From Shewanella denitrificans OS217 (GTDB lineage: Bacteria > Pseudomonadota > Gammaproteobacteria > Enterobacterales > Shewanellaceae): DNA of 64,000 nucleotides. The position numbers were made by a program, and so were the translations under genes. Under the pieces are notes generated by a model that saw only the letters and a program-made list of their open reading frames with translations, was not told the DNA's origin and made no database searches. The stretch is from the NCBI RefSeq assembly GCF_000013765.1, contig NC_007954.1, positions 620,001 to 684,000 on the forward strand. Direction: 5' to 3'. This document shows, piece after piece, positions 8,832 through 16,735 of this stretch (its first letter is position 1; each line of letters opens with the position of its first letter).

Positions 8832-9034
8832 CAGAGGTGTCGGTTACTTTCTACTTTTTATTCCGGGATACCGCTGTTGGTCGCACTTTGCCTTTTCCTA
8901 GAATATAAGCGATTACTTAAATTGGAATTGGTAAAAAAATAACCAGATAAAGGCGATTCTCCGCTCGTGTGCAGCAAGTAAATTGGCTAAAATCTAGCGC
9001 CTGCATTTGCAGGTACTAAATAGGAAATGCCATC

Positions 9035-9619
9035 TTGGGTAAAACTCGTTTGATCACCCGTAAACTACATCTGTTGTGGTTGTTGATTTTTTTGAATGGC
9101 TGCGCGGTACCGCTGCTGCTAATGTCGCCCCAGGGGCAATTGTTGTGGGCGTTAATGAAGCCTATGGTCGGTTTAGATCCTAACGATGTGGGCCTGTTCG
9201 AACAGCCACTCATCAAAGGCAGGATGCAGTCCATATTAGGGCCGCATTATGCCAGTACCATGAAAATATTAGCGACAGCCGATGAAATTCAACAACAAGG
9301 GCCGCTGTATTATGTGATCTCCAAACATAGCCCTATCCCAGAGGTTGCCGAAAAGGCAGGTTTCGTGTGGAACGCTGAAAACAACCAAATGGCAGTGATG
9401 TTGCTCACAGGTGGTTCACCACAGGTGTTCGCCGAAAAGTTAATAAAGGATAAGGTCAAATCGACAGTCGATGACAAGGTGCAAGATGTGAAAGATGAAG
9501 TGCATCAAGCGGGCAGGGAACAGATAACGGCTTTGGTGCCCCAATGGCCGACCGAGCTCACCGATGCCATCATGTTAGCCAAGCCAGTATTGCCACAAGT
9601 CACGTTACCTAAAACCTAA
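9035..9619 (+). CDS. Predicted lipoprotein of unknown function
   Basis: The 194-residue product has a signal sequence with a lipobox LNGC at residues 20-23, so it should be lipidated at Cys23. After a short hydrophobic stretch the protein is mixed, with a charged helical segment rich in Lys/Asp/Val near residues 145-165. The start is TTG at 9035, with AGGAAA upstream; the nearby ATG at 9028 is out of frame. I recognise no characterised family. A possible terminator follows at 9655-9678, so it is probably monocistronic. Confidence 0.65.
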   Translation: MGKTRLITRKLHLLWLLIFLNGCAVPLLLMSPQGQLLWALMKPMVGLDPNDVGLFEQPLIKGRMQSILGPHYASTMKILATADEIQQQGPLYYVISKHSPIPEVAEKAGFVWNAENNQMAVMLLTGGSPQVFAEKLIKDKVKSTVDDKVQDVKDEVHQAGREQITALVPQWPTELTDAIMLAKPVLPQVTLPKT

Positions 9620-9654
9620 GCACATACATTGTGCTGTATAAAGTCAGCTAAGCA

Positions 9655-9678
9655 CCAATGCCGTTAATCTGGCATTGG
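9655..9678 (+). terminator. Probable terminator
   Basis: An 8-bp perfect stem, CCAATGCC with GGCATTGG, loop of eight bases, is followed by a weakly T-rich tail. It lies 35 bp after the lipoprotein stop codon. Confidence 0.5.
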
Positions 9679-9823
9679 TTGCATCTATTATTACTTGAGT
9701 ATGATAAATACTGTTTATGCTAGGTCGCTGATGTCACTTCAGAGACTAATAGGGCAAACTAGCGTCAGCGCTATTGTTTACTTTGCAGGTTGCTATCCTA
9801 AAGTGCTAATCATAACGCTTTAA

Positions 9824-9876
9824 CAAGGAGGTAAGCGAAACCGTGAAAACAGTCCCATATGGGTGTCAATCACGGT
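9824..9876 (+). promoter_or_regulatory. Leader with strong SD, short frame and nested inverted repeats
   Basis: An AAGGAGG site (about 9825-9831) precedes a GTG that opens an 11-codon frame (MKTVPYGCQSR, stop at 9875-9877). The same bases form a hairpin: ACCGTG (9840-9845) pairs with CACGGT (9871-9876) and encloses the palindrome CCCATATGGG (9854-9863). It lies 68 bp upstream of the MipA gene. It may be a regulator site or a translated leader; neither is proven. Confidence 0.35.
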
Positions 9877-9943
9877 AAGTTTATTCTTCTAGCTGAAATG
9901 CTACTCACTCTTTGCGCTATAAAACTAATATCATGATAAGAAT

Positions 9944-10804
9944 ATGAATAAAATAAATGTGATTTTACTTAGAAGCTGGTTATTGGGCTTGTTGTTAGCA
10001 CCTAATTTACTTATGGCATCAGACATAGCCACTAGCGTGACTCAGGGCGGTGAGCAGCGCCTTGCTGATGGTGGCTATTTTGAACTTGGAGCCAGTGTTT
10101 ACGGCACCAATCAATTGGATATTCGCCAAACTGAGCATGAATCAATACAACCCTCTTTGCTTATCAGCGGCATGTATCAATACAAGGGCCTGTTTGCGGA
10201 AATGGTCCACCAATCTCAAGATGGGATTAATTTCGGCATCAATCTGTGGAGTTCAAATAATTGGTCTTTAGATCTTCTGGCCGTAAATTATCAAGGCTCC
10301 GCAGGTCGGAGTGAAAATACTGAATTAAGTCAGTTAGATGAAGATGGGCGTAATGCCTATCTAATGGAAACAGATTCTATCTTTATTGGCGCAGGCTTTA
10401 GGGTCACGCGCTACTGGGACGATCATTATGTGTTCCAGTATCGCATAGTGAGTGACTATTTTGATGATCAAGGCATCTCAACTACAGCGCGGTTGGGCAA
10501 ATCATGGCAGGTTCGCAATTGGAATTTTCACGCCTTAGCCAGTATCGAGTACGCATCGACTAAGCTGAGCCGCAACTTGTTTGGTGTAGAAAGCATGGAA
10601 GCCACTGAGTTATTCCCTGAGTACCGGCCAAGCAGCGCCGTGACTTATGGTATGGAGCTTGGGGTGGCTTACCCGCTGAGTGAGAAATTAGTGTTTCGCA
10701 CCGTGTATCGCTTAAATGTGCTTTCCAAAGAAATCACCGCAAGTCCCTTCAATCAAGCCGATTATGGGTCGTTTTTTAACGCCTCGTTCAGCTATGTGTT
10801 TTAG
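9944..10804 (+). CDS. MipA/OmpV family outer-membrane protein
   Basis: A 286-residue protein with a signal peptide (cleavage after LLMA-S) and alternating beta-strand pattern. It has the MipA/OmpV features GGYFELGASVYG near the N terminus and a C-terminal strand ending in Phe (NASFSYVF) typical of outer-membrane barrels. Family members include MltA-interacting scaffold MipA and porin-like OmpV. It is followed by a DUF3019 gene and a two-component system, all on the same strand with small gaps. This suggests that the regulatory pair controls, or senses through, this protein. Confidence 0.85.
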   Translation: MNKINVILLRSWLLGLLLAPNLLMASDIATSVTQGGEQRLADGGYFELGASVYGTNQLDIRQTEHESIQPSLLISGMYQYKGLFAEMVHQSQDGINFGINLWSSNNWSLDLLAVNYQGSAGRSENTELSQLDEDGRNAYLMETDSIFIGAGFRVTRYWDDHYVFQYRIVSDYFDDQGISTTARLGKSWQVRNWNFHALASIEYASTKLSRNLFGVESMEATELFPEYRPSSAVTYGMELGVAYPLSEKLVFRTVYRLNVLSKEITASPFNQADYGSFFNASFSYVF

Positions 10805-10809
10805 GGGGG

Positions 10810-11238
10810 ATGATGAATAAGTCTAATTTCCCCTTAGCTTTTCTATGGCGACGAACCTTGTTTCACACTGCGATATTAGCCTCTGTTTTTACCGCTACTT
10901 CCGTTTGGAGTCAGGATAAAAGCATCGCCTTCACCGCAACCCCTGAGCGCTGCGTTGCCCTGTATAAGGGGCAAATATGTTATCAAGAGGTACTATTTCG
11001 CTGGCAGACACCGAGCCAAGGTGAGTATTGCTTAATAATGAGTAAAAGTGGTCGGCGGATAACCTGTTGGAATGGTGCCAGCCAACAAGAATATCACTAT
11101 AGTTTTGAAGGAGATAAAACCACCTCGTTCAGTTTGGTCGCCGATGATAACGCAGAGCCCTTGGCACAAGTTAAAGTGGTGGTGACCTGGGTTTATAAGG
11201 CGCCAAAACAGAGTCAATCAGGCTGGAGATTGTTCTAA
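10810..11238 (+). CDS. DUF3019 family secreted protein
   Basis: 142 residues with an N-terminal hydrophobic export signal (ending near ATSVWSQ). The mature part contains paired cysteines (PERCVALYKGQICYQ, GEYCLIM, RITCWNG) and ends YKAPKQSQSGWRLF, as in DUF3019 proteins, which are small periplasmic proteins frequent in Shewanella. Two ATG codons lie in tandem (10810, 10813); the second has better spacing from the G-rich stretch. It sits five bases after the MipA gene and two bases before the response regulator. Function is unknown; an envelope signalling accessory is a reasonable guess. Confidence 0.8.
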   Translation: MMNKSNFPLAFLWRRTLFHTAILASVFTATSVWSQDKSIAFTATPERCVALYKGQICYQEVLFRWQTPSQGEYCLIMSKSGRRITCWNGASQQEYHYSFEGDKTTSFSLVADDNAEPLAQVKVVVTWVYKAPKQSQSGWRLF

Positions 11239-11240
11239 CC

Positions 11241-11945
11241 ATGACAGTTGAAAAACACATATTAGTGGTGGAAGACGATACCTCACTGGCTGAGTGGATC
11301 AGTGATTATTTATTGGATCATGGCTATGGGGTGACAGTTGCGAGTCAAGGTGATTACGCCTTGGAAATGATTGCCGATGAGCTACCTGACTTGGTGCTAC
11401 TTGATGTCATGATCCCAGTAAAAAATGGTTTCGATGTCTGCAAAGAGGCGAGGGAATTCTATTCTGGACCTATCTTATTTATGACGGCCTGCGTTGAAGA
11501 TGGCGACGAAATTCAGGGGCTGGAAATGGGCGCCGATGATTACCTCACTAAACCCATTCGGCCGCAAGTCTTGCTGGCTCGGATTAAAGCGCTATTGCGC
11601 CGTGCCAGTGATGAAGAGCCTAAACAGCAGTTGGTATTTGGCGCGCTAGTGCTTAATGCTACCGCGAAAACCGTCACGGTTCATCAGCAAGCTGTAGGGC
11701 TTAATGACAATGAATTCGATGTGTTATGGCTGCTGGCACTGCAGGCTGGCACAGTGGTGAGTCGCATCGATTTAGTGTCACAGCTTAGGGGTATAGAATA
11801 TGATGGCCTAGATCGCTCTGTGGATATTCGCGTGTCGCGGCTGCGTAAAAAACTTCAAGAAGCTCAAGACCAGCCCTATAAAGTTAAAACCATTCGTGGT
11901 AAAGGTTACTTGTTTTGCCGCGATGACGCAGCGCCCAAATCATGA
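11241..11945 (+). CDS. OmpR-family response regulator
   Basis: 234 residues. The N-terminal receiver domain has acidic residues Asp12/Asp13, phospho-acceptor Asp55 (LLDVMIP), the conserved Thr in LFMTA and Lys in YLTKPI. A winged-helix Trans_reg_C domain fills the C-terminal half (SVDIRVSRLRKKL, KTIRGKGYLF). It overlaps the kinase gene by four bases (ATGA), implying translational coupling. Likely targets are the MipA/DUF3019 genes just upstream and perhaps the second MipA gene at 14886-15659. Confidence 0.95.
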   Translation: MTVEKHILVVEDDTSLAEWISDYLLDHGYGVTVASQGDYALEMIADELPDLVLLDVMIPVKNGFDVCKEAREFYSGPILFMTACVEDGDEIQGLEMGADDYLTKPIRPQVLLARIKALLRRASDEEPKQQLVFGALVLNATAKTVTVHQQAVGLNDNEFDVLWLLALQAGTVVSRIDLVSQLRGIEYDGLDRSVDIRVSRLRKKLQEAQDQPYKVKTIRGKGYLFCRDDAAPKS

Positions 11946-13237
11946 AAAAACTTATCGTCTCTCTAGTGCTTGTGGTGTTGGTGACGATTGCCAGCCTAGG
12001 CTGGTCTATCAGTGAGTTTGCCAGTTTCTATGATAAAGACGATGAGCAAACTAATCCGGCCAATCAACTTGCCGCGCTGACCTTAATGGGCACAGGGTTA
12101 GCAAAAACCTTAGATAATCACCCGCTTCAAAGCCAAACTTTTTTGGCTAGCTGGAATCAACACAATATTGAGCAGCTGTCTTTAATGGGCAGTGCTGAAT
12201 TTATCTTACCGCTGCCGCTAAAAGCGAAATTTAATGCCGATAAGTTTTTGATGTTAGAGTCTGACGAGGGCATATCGCTGCACTATTTATTGCCTAGTAC
12301 TGACCAAGTGCTCAATATCAATACCCTTTTAGTGACAGAAGCCGATAGTGGTTTGAACCTCAATAGGCTGTATACCATGCTGTTTTACCTTGGTGTGGTG
12401 TTAATTTTACTGCTGTGGGTGTCACCCTTGATTCGCCGTTTGATCAATTTAAGTCAAGTCACCCAAGCCTTTGGTATGGGAGACTTGCAGCAGCGGATAG
12501 CTGTGAGTAAAACCTCCTATATTGGCGCGATTGAAGCCGAGTTTAATCGTATGGCAGACCGCATTCAGCAGCTACTCGATGATAATAAATTACTGAGCCG
12601 CGCCGTGTCTCATGATTTAAAAACCCCTATTGCAAGGTTAAGATTTGGCATTGAAGCCTTGGAAGAAACCCAAAACCCCGAGCTTAAAACCAAGTATTTT
12701 CAGCGGGTGAATCGTGACTTAGACACCATGGAAGACTTGGTGATGACCTTGCTAAGCTACGCCCGCTTAGGCCAAGGTGATATCCCCTTAGAAAGAACAG
12801 ACATAGCGCTAAATGCTTGGTTGCAAAATAAATTATTAGAGAGTGATGACGCTGAACATCAGCTTGAGTTTTTGCCTTTACCTCATGAAGTCACGGTGAA
12901 TGTCGACCCTAAATATTTGTCTATGCAGATAAATAACTTACTCAGCAATGCGCTGCGTTTTAGCCGCTCAAAAGTGCAAGTAAGCCTAATGGTCCAAGAT
13001 GAAGTGCTGTGGATCCACGTGGATGATGACGGCCAGGGCATCGACGAACTAGAAGCACTGCAAGTGGTCAAGCCTTTCGTGCGCGGTAAGCACAGCCGCG
13101 GTAATATGGGACATGGTATGGGGCTTGCTATCGTGGAGCGCATTGGTTTATGGATGGGATCAAAGCTTCATATTAGCCGAGCGCCGGAATTAGGTGGCGC
13201 TCGGCTATCGCTGAGTTTCGAGTCGCACTCCATTTGA
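11942..13237 (+). CDS. Membrane sensor histidine kinase
   Basis: 431 residues. There is an N-terminal transmembrane helix, a periplasmic sensor region (about 25-140) without a recognised domain, and a second helix (about 142-162). A HAMP domain follows, then a HisKA domain with phospho-accepting His224 in SHDLKTPIARLRF and an HATPase_c domain with the N box (NNLLSNALRFS) and G boxes (DDDGQGI, GHGMGLAIV). It is the partner of the response regulator it overlaps. The signal is unknown; linkage to MipA proteins suggests an envelope-related cue. Confidence 0.95.
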   Translation: MKKLIVSLVLVVLVTIASLGWSISEFASFYDKDDEQTNPANQLAALTLMGTGLAKTLDNHPLQSQTFLASWNQHNIEQLSLMGSAEFILPLPLKAKFNADKFLMLESDEGISLHYLLPSTDQVLNINTLLVTEADSGLNLNRLYTMLFYLGVVLILLLWVSPLIRRLINLSQVTQAFGMGDLQQRIAVSKTSYIGAIEAEFNRMADRIQQLLDDNKLLSRAVSHDLKTPIARLRFGIEALEETQNPELKTKYFQRVNRDLDTMEDLVMTLLSYARLGQGDIPLERTDIALNAWLQNKLLESDDAEHQLEFLPLPHEVTVNVDPKYLSMQINNLLSNALRFSRSKVQVSLMVQDEVLWIHVDDDGQGIDELEALQVVKPFVRGKHSRGNMGHGMGLAIVERIGLWMGSKLHISRAPELGGARLSLSFESHSI

Positions 13238-13279
13238 GACAGTGCATTGAAATGAGCGAGCGCAATTGAGCAGAGGTTA

Positions 13280-14278
13280 CTATTCAGTAATTAGGCTATA
13301 TTTTACCATCTCGGCTTTTTTCATCTTATGAATACTGGCTGCAGGCGCTGCATTAATGGTAAAGAAATAAAACTCTGGACCTTTTTCAGCGCCCAGCATT
13401 TCTCGAAAGTAAGTTAACTGCGCGCCATGGGCGGGGTCGGTTTTACTTAATTGACCTGCATCTTTTCCGGCAAGACAGCACCAAGAATGAACCCCTAACT
13501 CACCGCCATCTTGAAAAATTCTCTGGTTACCCGCAGCAAATAAGTCAACCCCACCAGAGTAAGCGAAGCTGCCTGTTGGCATCAAGGTGGTTAACTTAGC
13601 GGCGCGAATTAAGCGGCCTGTGTGCATATTAATGTCATCATTGATTGAGCCGCTAACTTTGCCGAATTTAAGAGTATCGAAAGATTTAGTTTTGATTAAC
13701 TCATCCATTTGAATATAAGTCGCTGTGCCTAAGGTGCCATTTAATGTGGCAACATTACCCTCAAGGGTTAATGTAGAATCGCCTGCTTCTAACAGTGATT
13801 CATTGATGACGGCTCTAATGGAATAAAGCTTTTTGGTATTAACATCTTCAATTGAACCTTGGTAAACCATATTGTCTTCTCGTTCACTCAGCTCTATATT
13901 ACTCCCCTTAAGTATTGCTGTAGGCTTGAAGTCTTCAAGATCACTGATGTCGCCCTCTAGCAGCATTATGCTGTTGATGGGTTGCTCTTTTTCAAAGTCA
14001 AATCCAAGGTAAATCAGTCCATTACCATATTTCGCTATGATGACTTTTTCAGCGTCATCGGTATCGAAGAATGAAAGCGAGTATTTTACCCCGTCAATTT
14101 GAAGATCTAGCTGCTCATATTGCAACTTAAAGTTTTCAATATAATTCGGGACTTTATCAGGTTGAATGCCATGGACTTCATTGACCTGTTGCTTAACGAT
14201 TGCTTTTTTATTATCTGAGTTGCCACAAGCTTGTAAAACAACGAGCGTGGCAAGCAAAGAGACGATGGCTATTTTCAT
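13280..14278 (-). CDS. Predicted lipoprotein with ClpP-like C-terminal region
   Basis: 332 residues with a lipobox (VLQAC, Cys18). The C-terminal third contains GSFAYSGGVDLFAAG, GELGVHSWCC, a DPAH motif and REMLG. This pattern resembles the periplasmic ClpP/crotonase-fold proteins of COG3904, where SGG may hold the nucleophile Ser and GVHSW the His. The N-terminal two thirds are beta-rich and unassigned. It is the last of three minus-strand genes (14886-15659, 14384-14866, 13280-14278). The enzymatic idea rests on motif memory only; without it this is a lipoprotein of unknown function. Confidence 0.55.
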   Translation of the reverse strand: MKIAIVSLLATLVVLQACGNSDNKKAIVKQQVNEVHGIQPDKVPNYIENFKLQYEQLDLQIDGVKYSLSFFDTDDAEKVIIAKYGNGLIYLGFDFEKEQPINSIMLLEGDISDLEDFKPTAILKGSNIELSEREDNMVYQGSIEDVNTKKLYSIRAVINESLLEAGDSTLTLEGNVATLNGTLGTATYIQMDELIKTKSFDTLKFGKVSGSINDDINMHTGRLIRAAKLTTLMPTGSFAYSGGVDLFAAGNQRIFQDGGELGVHSWCCLAGKDAGQLSKTDPAHGAQLTYFREMLGAEKGPEFYFFTINAAPAASIHKMKKAEMVKYSLITE

Positions 14279-14383
14279 AGAAACCTTATAAATACATTAA
14301 AATATTGGTGTTAAGCGGGCTCGCGCCTGCCAGTAGTTATGCTCTGGCAAGGTGCGAACTAAAAGTGAGTAAAATGCTAGGGG

Positions 14384-14866
14384 TTAGTCTTCTACAGCGA
14401 CATTATTCATGATGAACTTGGCGTCATACACCCGAGAACCTTGGTGTTCCTCTTTGGTTTTAAGGCCGGTGACCTCAACCAATACTGAGGTTTCCTGAGT
14501 GGTACTTGAGCTGCCCCATAAGGTGTCATGGCCGCCTTCAAAGCCGACGCCGAACTGACCTACAGCGTCGCGATCCATCTGCTCATTGGTAAAGGCAAAG
14601 TAAGGGAAGCCTGCTTGCTGGCTAAGTTCTGCCGATTTTCGCAATACGTATTTACGCGCTAAACTTCTGTCGGTATTGGTATTGCCCACAAAGCTGATTT
14701 GCCAGCTATTAGGCGCAATTTGCACAGTTTCAAAGCCTTTACCAAAAGACCAGAACTCCTTTTGAGTGTCATAAGAGGTGGCACAAGCCGTTAGAGCCAA
14801 TGCTACGCCAAGGCATAAGCATGATCTAATGTTTGATTTAAGCGCTGATTTAATTACTGATTTCAT
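14384..14866 (-). CDS. CC0125/CC1285-type lipoprotein
   Basis: 160 residues with lipobox LTAC (Cys28). The mature part carries the pattern of the CC0125/CC1285 family: a line like QIAPNSWQISFVGN, then RSLARKYVLRKSAELSQQAGFPYFAF. The family is conserved in proteobacteria but uncharacterised. The gene lies 19 bp after the second MipA gene on the same strand and is probably co-transcribed. A paralogue-like lipoprotein occurs at 25027-25425. Confidence 0.7.
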   Translation of the reverse strand: MKSVIKSALKSNIRSCLCLGVALALTACATSYDTQKEFWSFGKGFETVQIAPNSWQISFVGNTNTDRSLARKYVLRKSAELSQQAGFPYFAFTNEQMDRDAVGQFGVGFEGGHDTLWGSSSTTQETSVLVEVTGLKTKEEHQGSRVYDAKFIMNNVAVED

Positions 14867-14885
14867 GATGCTATCTCGCTATTGA

Positions 14886-15659
14886 TCAAAAACTATAGTT
14901 AACACCAAAGGTGGTTAACCATTGGTTTTTAGCGTCAATAATCGGCGAGTCGGCCATGTTAGACCCAAGGTGGGTGTAAGCAGTAGCTTGTGTAAGGCTT
15001 AGGTTTTCAGTAATGGGGATGTCTAAGACATAGCCCACTTTGAAGGCTAAGGCACCGTTACTTTGGTAAGCAGGGCGCTTTGACGTGGCTTCAAAGGAGG
15101 CAACCCCGGTGTAATAATTGACGAATTCGTTACTAAAGTAATGAGCGCCAGCATAAGGCACTAAGCTTGCAAAGCCTAAATCCATTGGGTGGTAATAGGT
15201 GATGTCGGCCTGGTAGCCATCATAAGCTCCTGTGATATCGTGTTGGAATTTAGCTGAAAGCGTGCCTTGGCCTAAGTGGAAATCGGCGTTTAAGCCTAAA
15301 TCACCACTGAAATCACGCTCTTTCATGCCTTTTAATATATCTTCGCTGTCGGTGTCAAAACCTGGGTTTGCGACCATATAGGCACTGAAATTAATGGCAC
15401 TGTCATTGTTACCAAAAAAGCGATAATTGATGCCGCCTAAATCGGCGTTAAAGTCTTCGCCGTGGTAACCACCATTGAAATACACTCCTGTTTGATCGTC
15501 TTGGTCTTTAAAAAACTTGCTGCCGGTGGCAACGCCTGCGCCAACGAAATACTGACCTTGATTGCTGTAGATATTACCGTTGCGGATATAACTGTTGTCA
15601 TCAGCCATAGCGTGAGTTGACATTAAGATTGCTGAAATCGCGATGCAAAGAGTTTTCAT
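14886..15659 (-). CDS. Second MipA/OmpV family outer-membrane protein
   Basis: From the ATG at 15659 (AAGGA eight bases upstream) the product is 257 residues. It has a signal peptide cleaved near THAMA-DDN and a beta-strand pattern ending in Phe (TTFGVNYSF). The segment GQYFVGAGVATGSKFFKDQ is typical of the family. An upstream in-frame ATG at 15737 would add 26 hydrophilic residues and hide the signal, so it is rejected. With the gene at 9944 this makes two MipA-family proteins facing each other around one two-component system. Confidence 0.82.
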   Translation of the reverse strand: MKTLCIAISAILMSTHAMADDNSYIRNGNIYSNQGQYFVGAGVATGSKFFKDQDDQTGVYFNGGYHGEDFNADLGGINYRFFGNNDSAINFSAYMVANPGFDTDSEDILKGMKERDFSGDLGLNADFHLGQGTLSAKFQHDITGAYDGYQADITYYHPMDLGFASLVPYAGAHYFSNEFVNYYTGVASFEATSKRPAYQSNGALAFKVGYVLDIPITENLSLTQATAYTHLGSNMADSPIIDAKNQWLTTFGVNYSF

Positions 15660-15978
15660 TGTTTGGATCCTTATTACGTCTGTGGAGTCGTTAGTGGAGT
15701 CACTATATTCCAGTTGTAATTCGGACTCTGTATCCAATTGTAACCTCGGGCAGGATCCGCCTATGGGAATTAACGCGGTTAACTTATTTTTTCAGCAACT
15801 GATGATTAATGTTGGTTAAAAGTGGGGAGATTATCGGGGATATATGGCTTAATTAGGTTACACTCCTAGTGTTTTTTCAAAGTATTAATCACCAGTTAAC
15901 TTCATCTAGTGAGGTTATTCATCCTTAAATTTCAGCCGCCAGTGCTGCAGATTTACCGCCATAACAGAGGACTCTGCC

Positions 15979-16500
15979 ATGCTTTACGATCTGACCGTTG
16001 TACAATTTAGCAAGATGCTAAAAAATTTGAATGCTATTTTTGATAAGGCCGAGGCATTTGCTGAGCTCAAAAAAGTGGATATGGACGTGTTATTGAATTC
16101 ACGCTTAGCGGCGGACCAATTCAATCTTATCCGTCAGGTGCAAATCGCCTGCGATACGGCCAAAGTCGGCGTTGCCCGTTTAACTGGCCAGTTAGAGACA
16201 GCACCAAAGCACGATGACAGCGAAACCACCTTGGCTGAACTTCGTCAACGTATTGCCTCAGTACTTACATACCTTGAAGGTTTTAGCGAAGCCGATTTTG
16301 CCAATGCGGCTACTATCCAAATATCACAGCCACGCTGGCAAGGTAAGTACCTCACGGGCTATGAATTTGCCATAGAACATGCCATTCCTAACCTCTATTT
16401 CCACATCACCACCGCCTACGGCATATTGCGTCATAACGGTGTAGAAGTGGGTAAGAAAGACTACCTAGGCGCCATGCCTTATAAAGCGCCAATTCTTTAA
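15979..16500 (+). CDS. DUF1993 family protein
   Basis: 173 residues, soluble and helical, matching DUF1993 over its length: MLYDLTVVQFSKMLKNLNAI at the start, LAADQFNLIRQVQIACDTAK in the middle, and FHITTAYGILRHNGVEVGKKDYLG near the end. The family has a DinB-like four-helix bundle and unknown function. RBS CAGAGGA precedes the ATG. It is flanked by minus-strand genes on both sides and is probably transcribed alone. Confidence 0.85.
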   Translation: MLYDLTVVQFSKMLKNLNAIFDKAEAFAELKKVDMDVLLNSRLAADQFNLIRQVQIACDTAKVGVARLTGQLETAPKHDDSETTLAELRQRIASVLTYLEGFSEADFANAATIQISQPRWQGKYLTGYEFAIEHAIPNLYFHITTAYGILRHNGVEVGKKDYLGAMPYKAPIL

Positions 16501-16560
16501 CTCAATACTAATTAGTGTTAACCGTTCTAACTAAGAATGTTAGGAAATAGTCTTTGTCAC

Positions 16561-16586
16561 TAGAGCCTGAGGTCACTCAGGCTCTA
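16561..16586. terminator. Strong hairpin between convergent genes
   Basis: TAGAGCCTGAG and CTCAGGCTCTA form a perfect 11-bp stem with a four-base loop. It lies between the DUF1993 gene and the convergent CadC-like gene. T tracts are weak, so termination is probable rather than certain. Confidence 0.55.
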
Positions 16587-16735
16587 AGCTAAAAAATTTA
16601 ATGGTATTCGAATTATGCCCCGAGGGTATTTTGGGAAGAGATTGATCTTTTCTTTTTAAGACAGGTCAAAACATCGATAGGCCTGACATAAACCCCAATA
16701 TCTAGACTTGTTCATCAACATGGTTTCTAGTGCCA

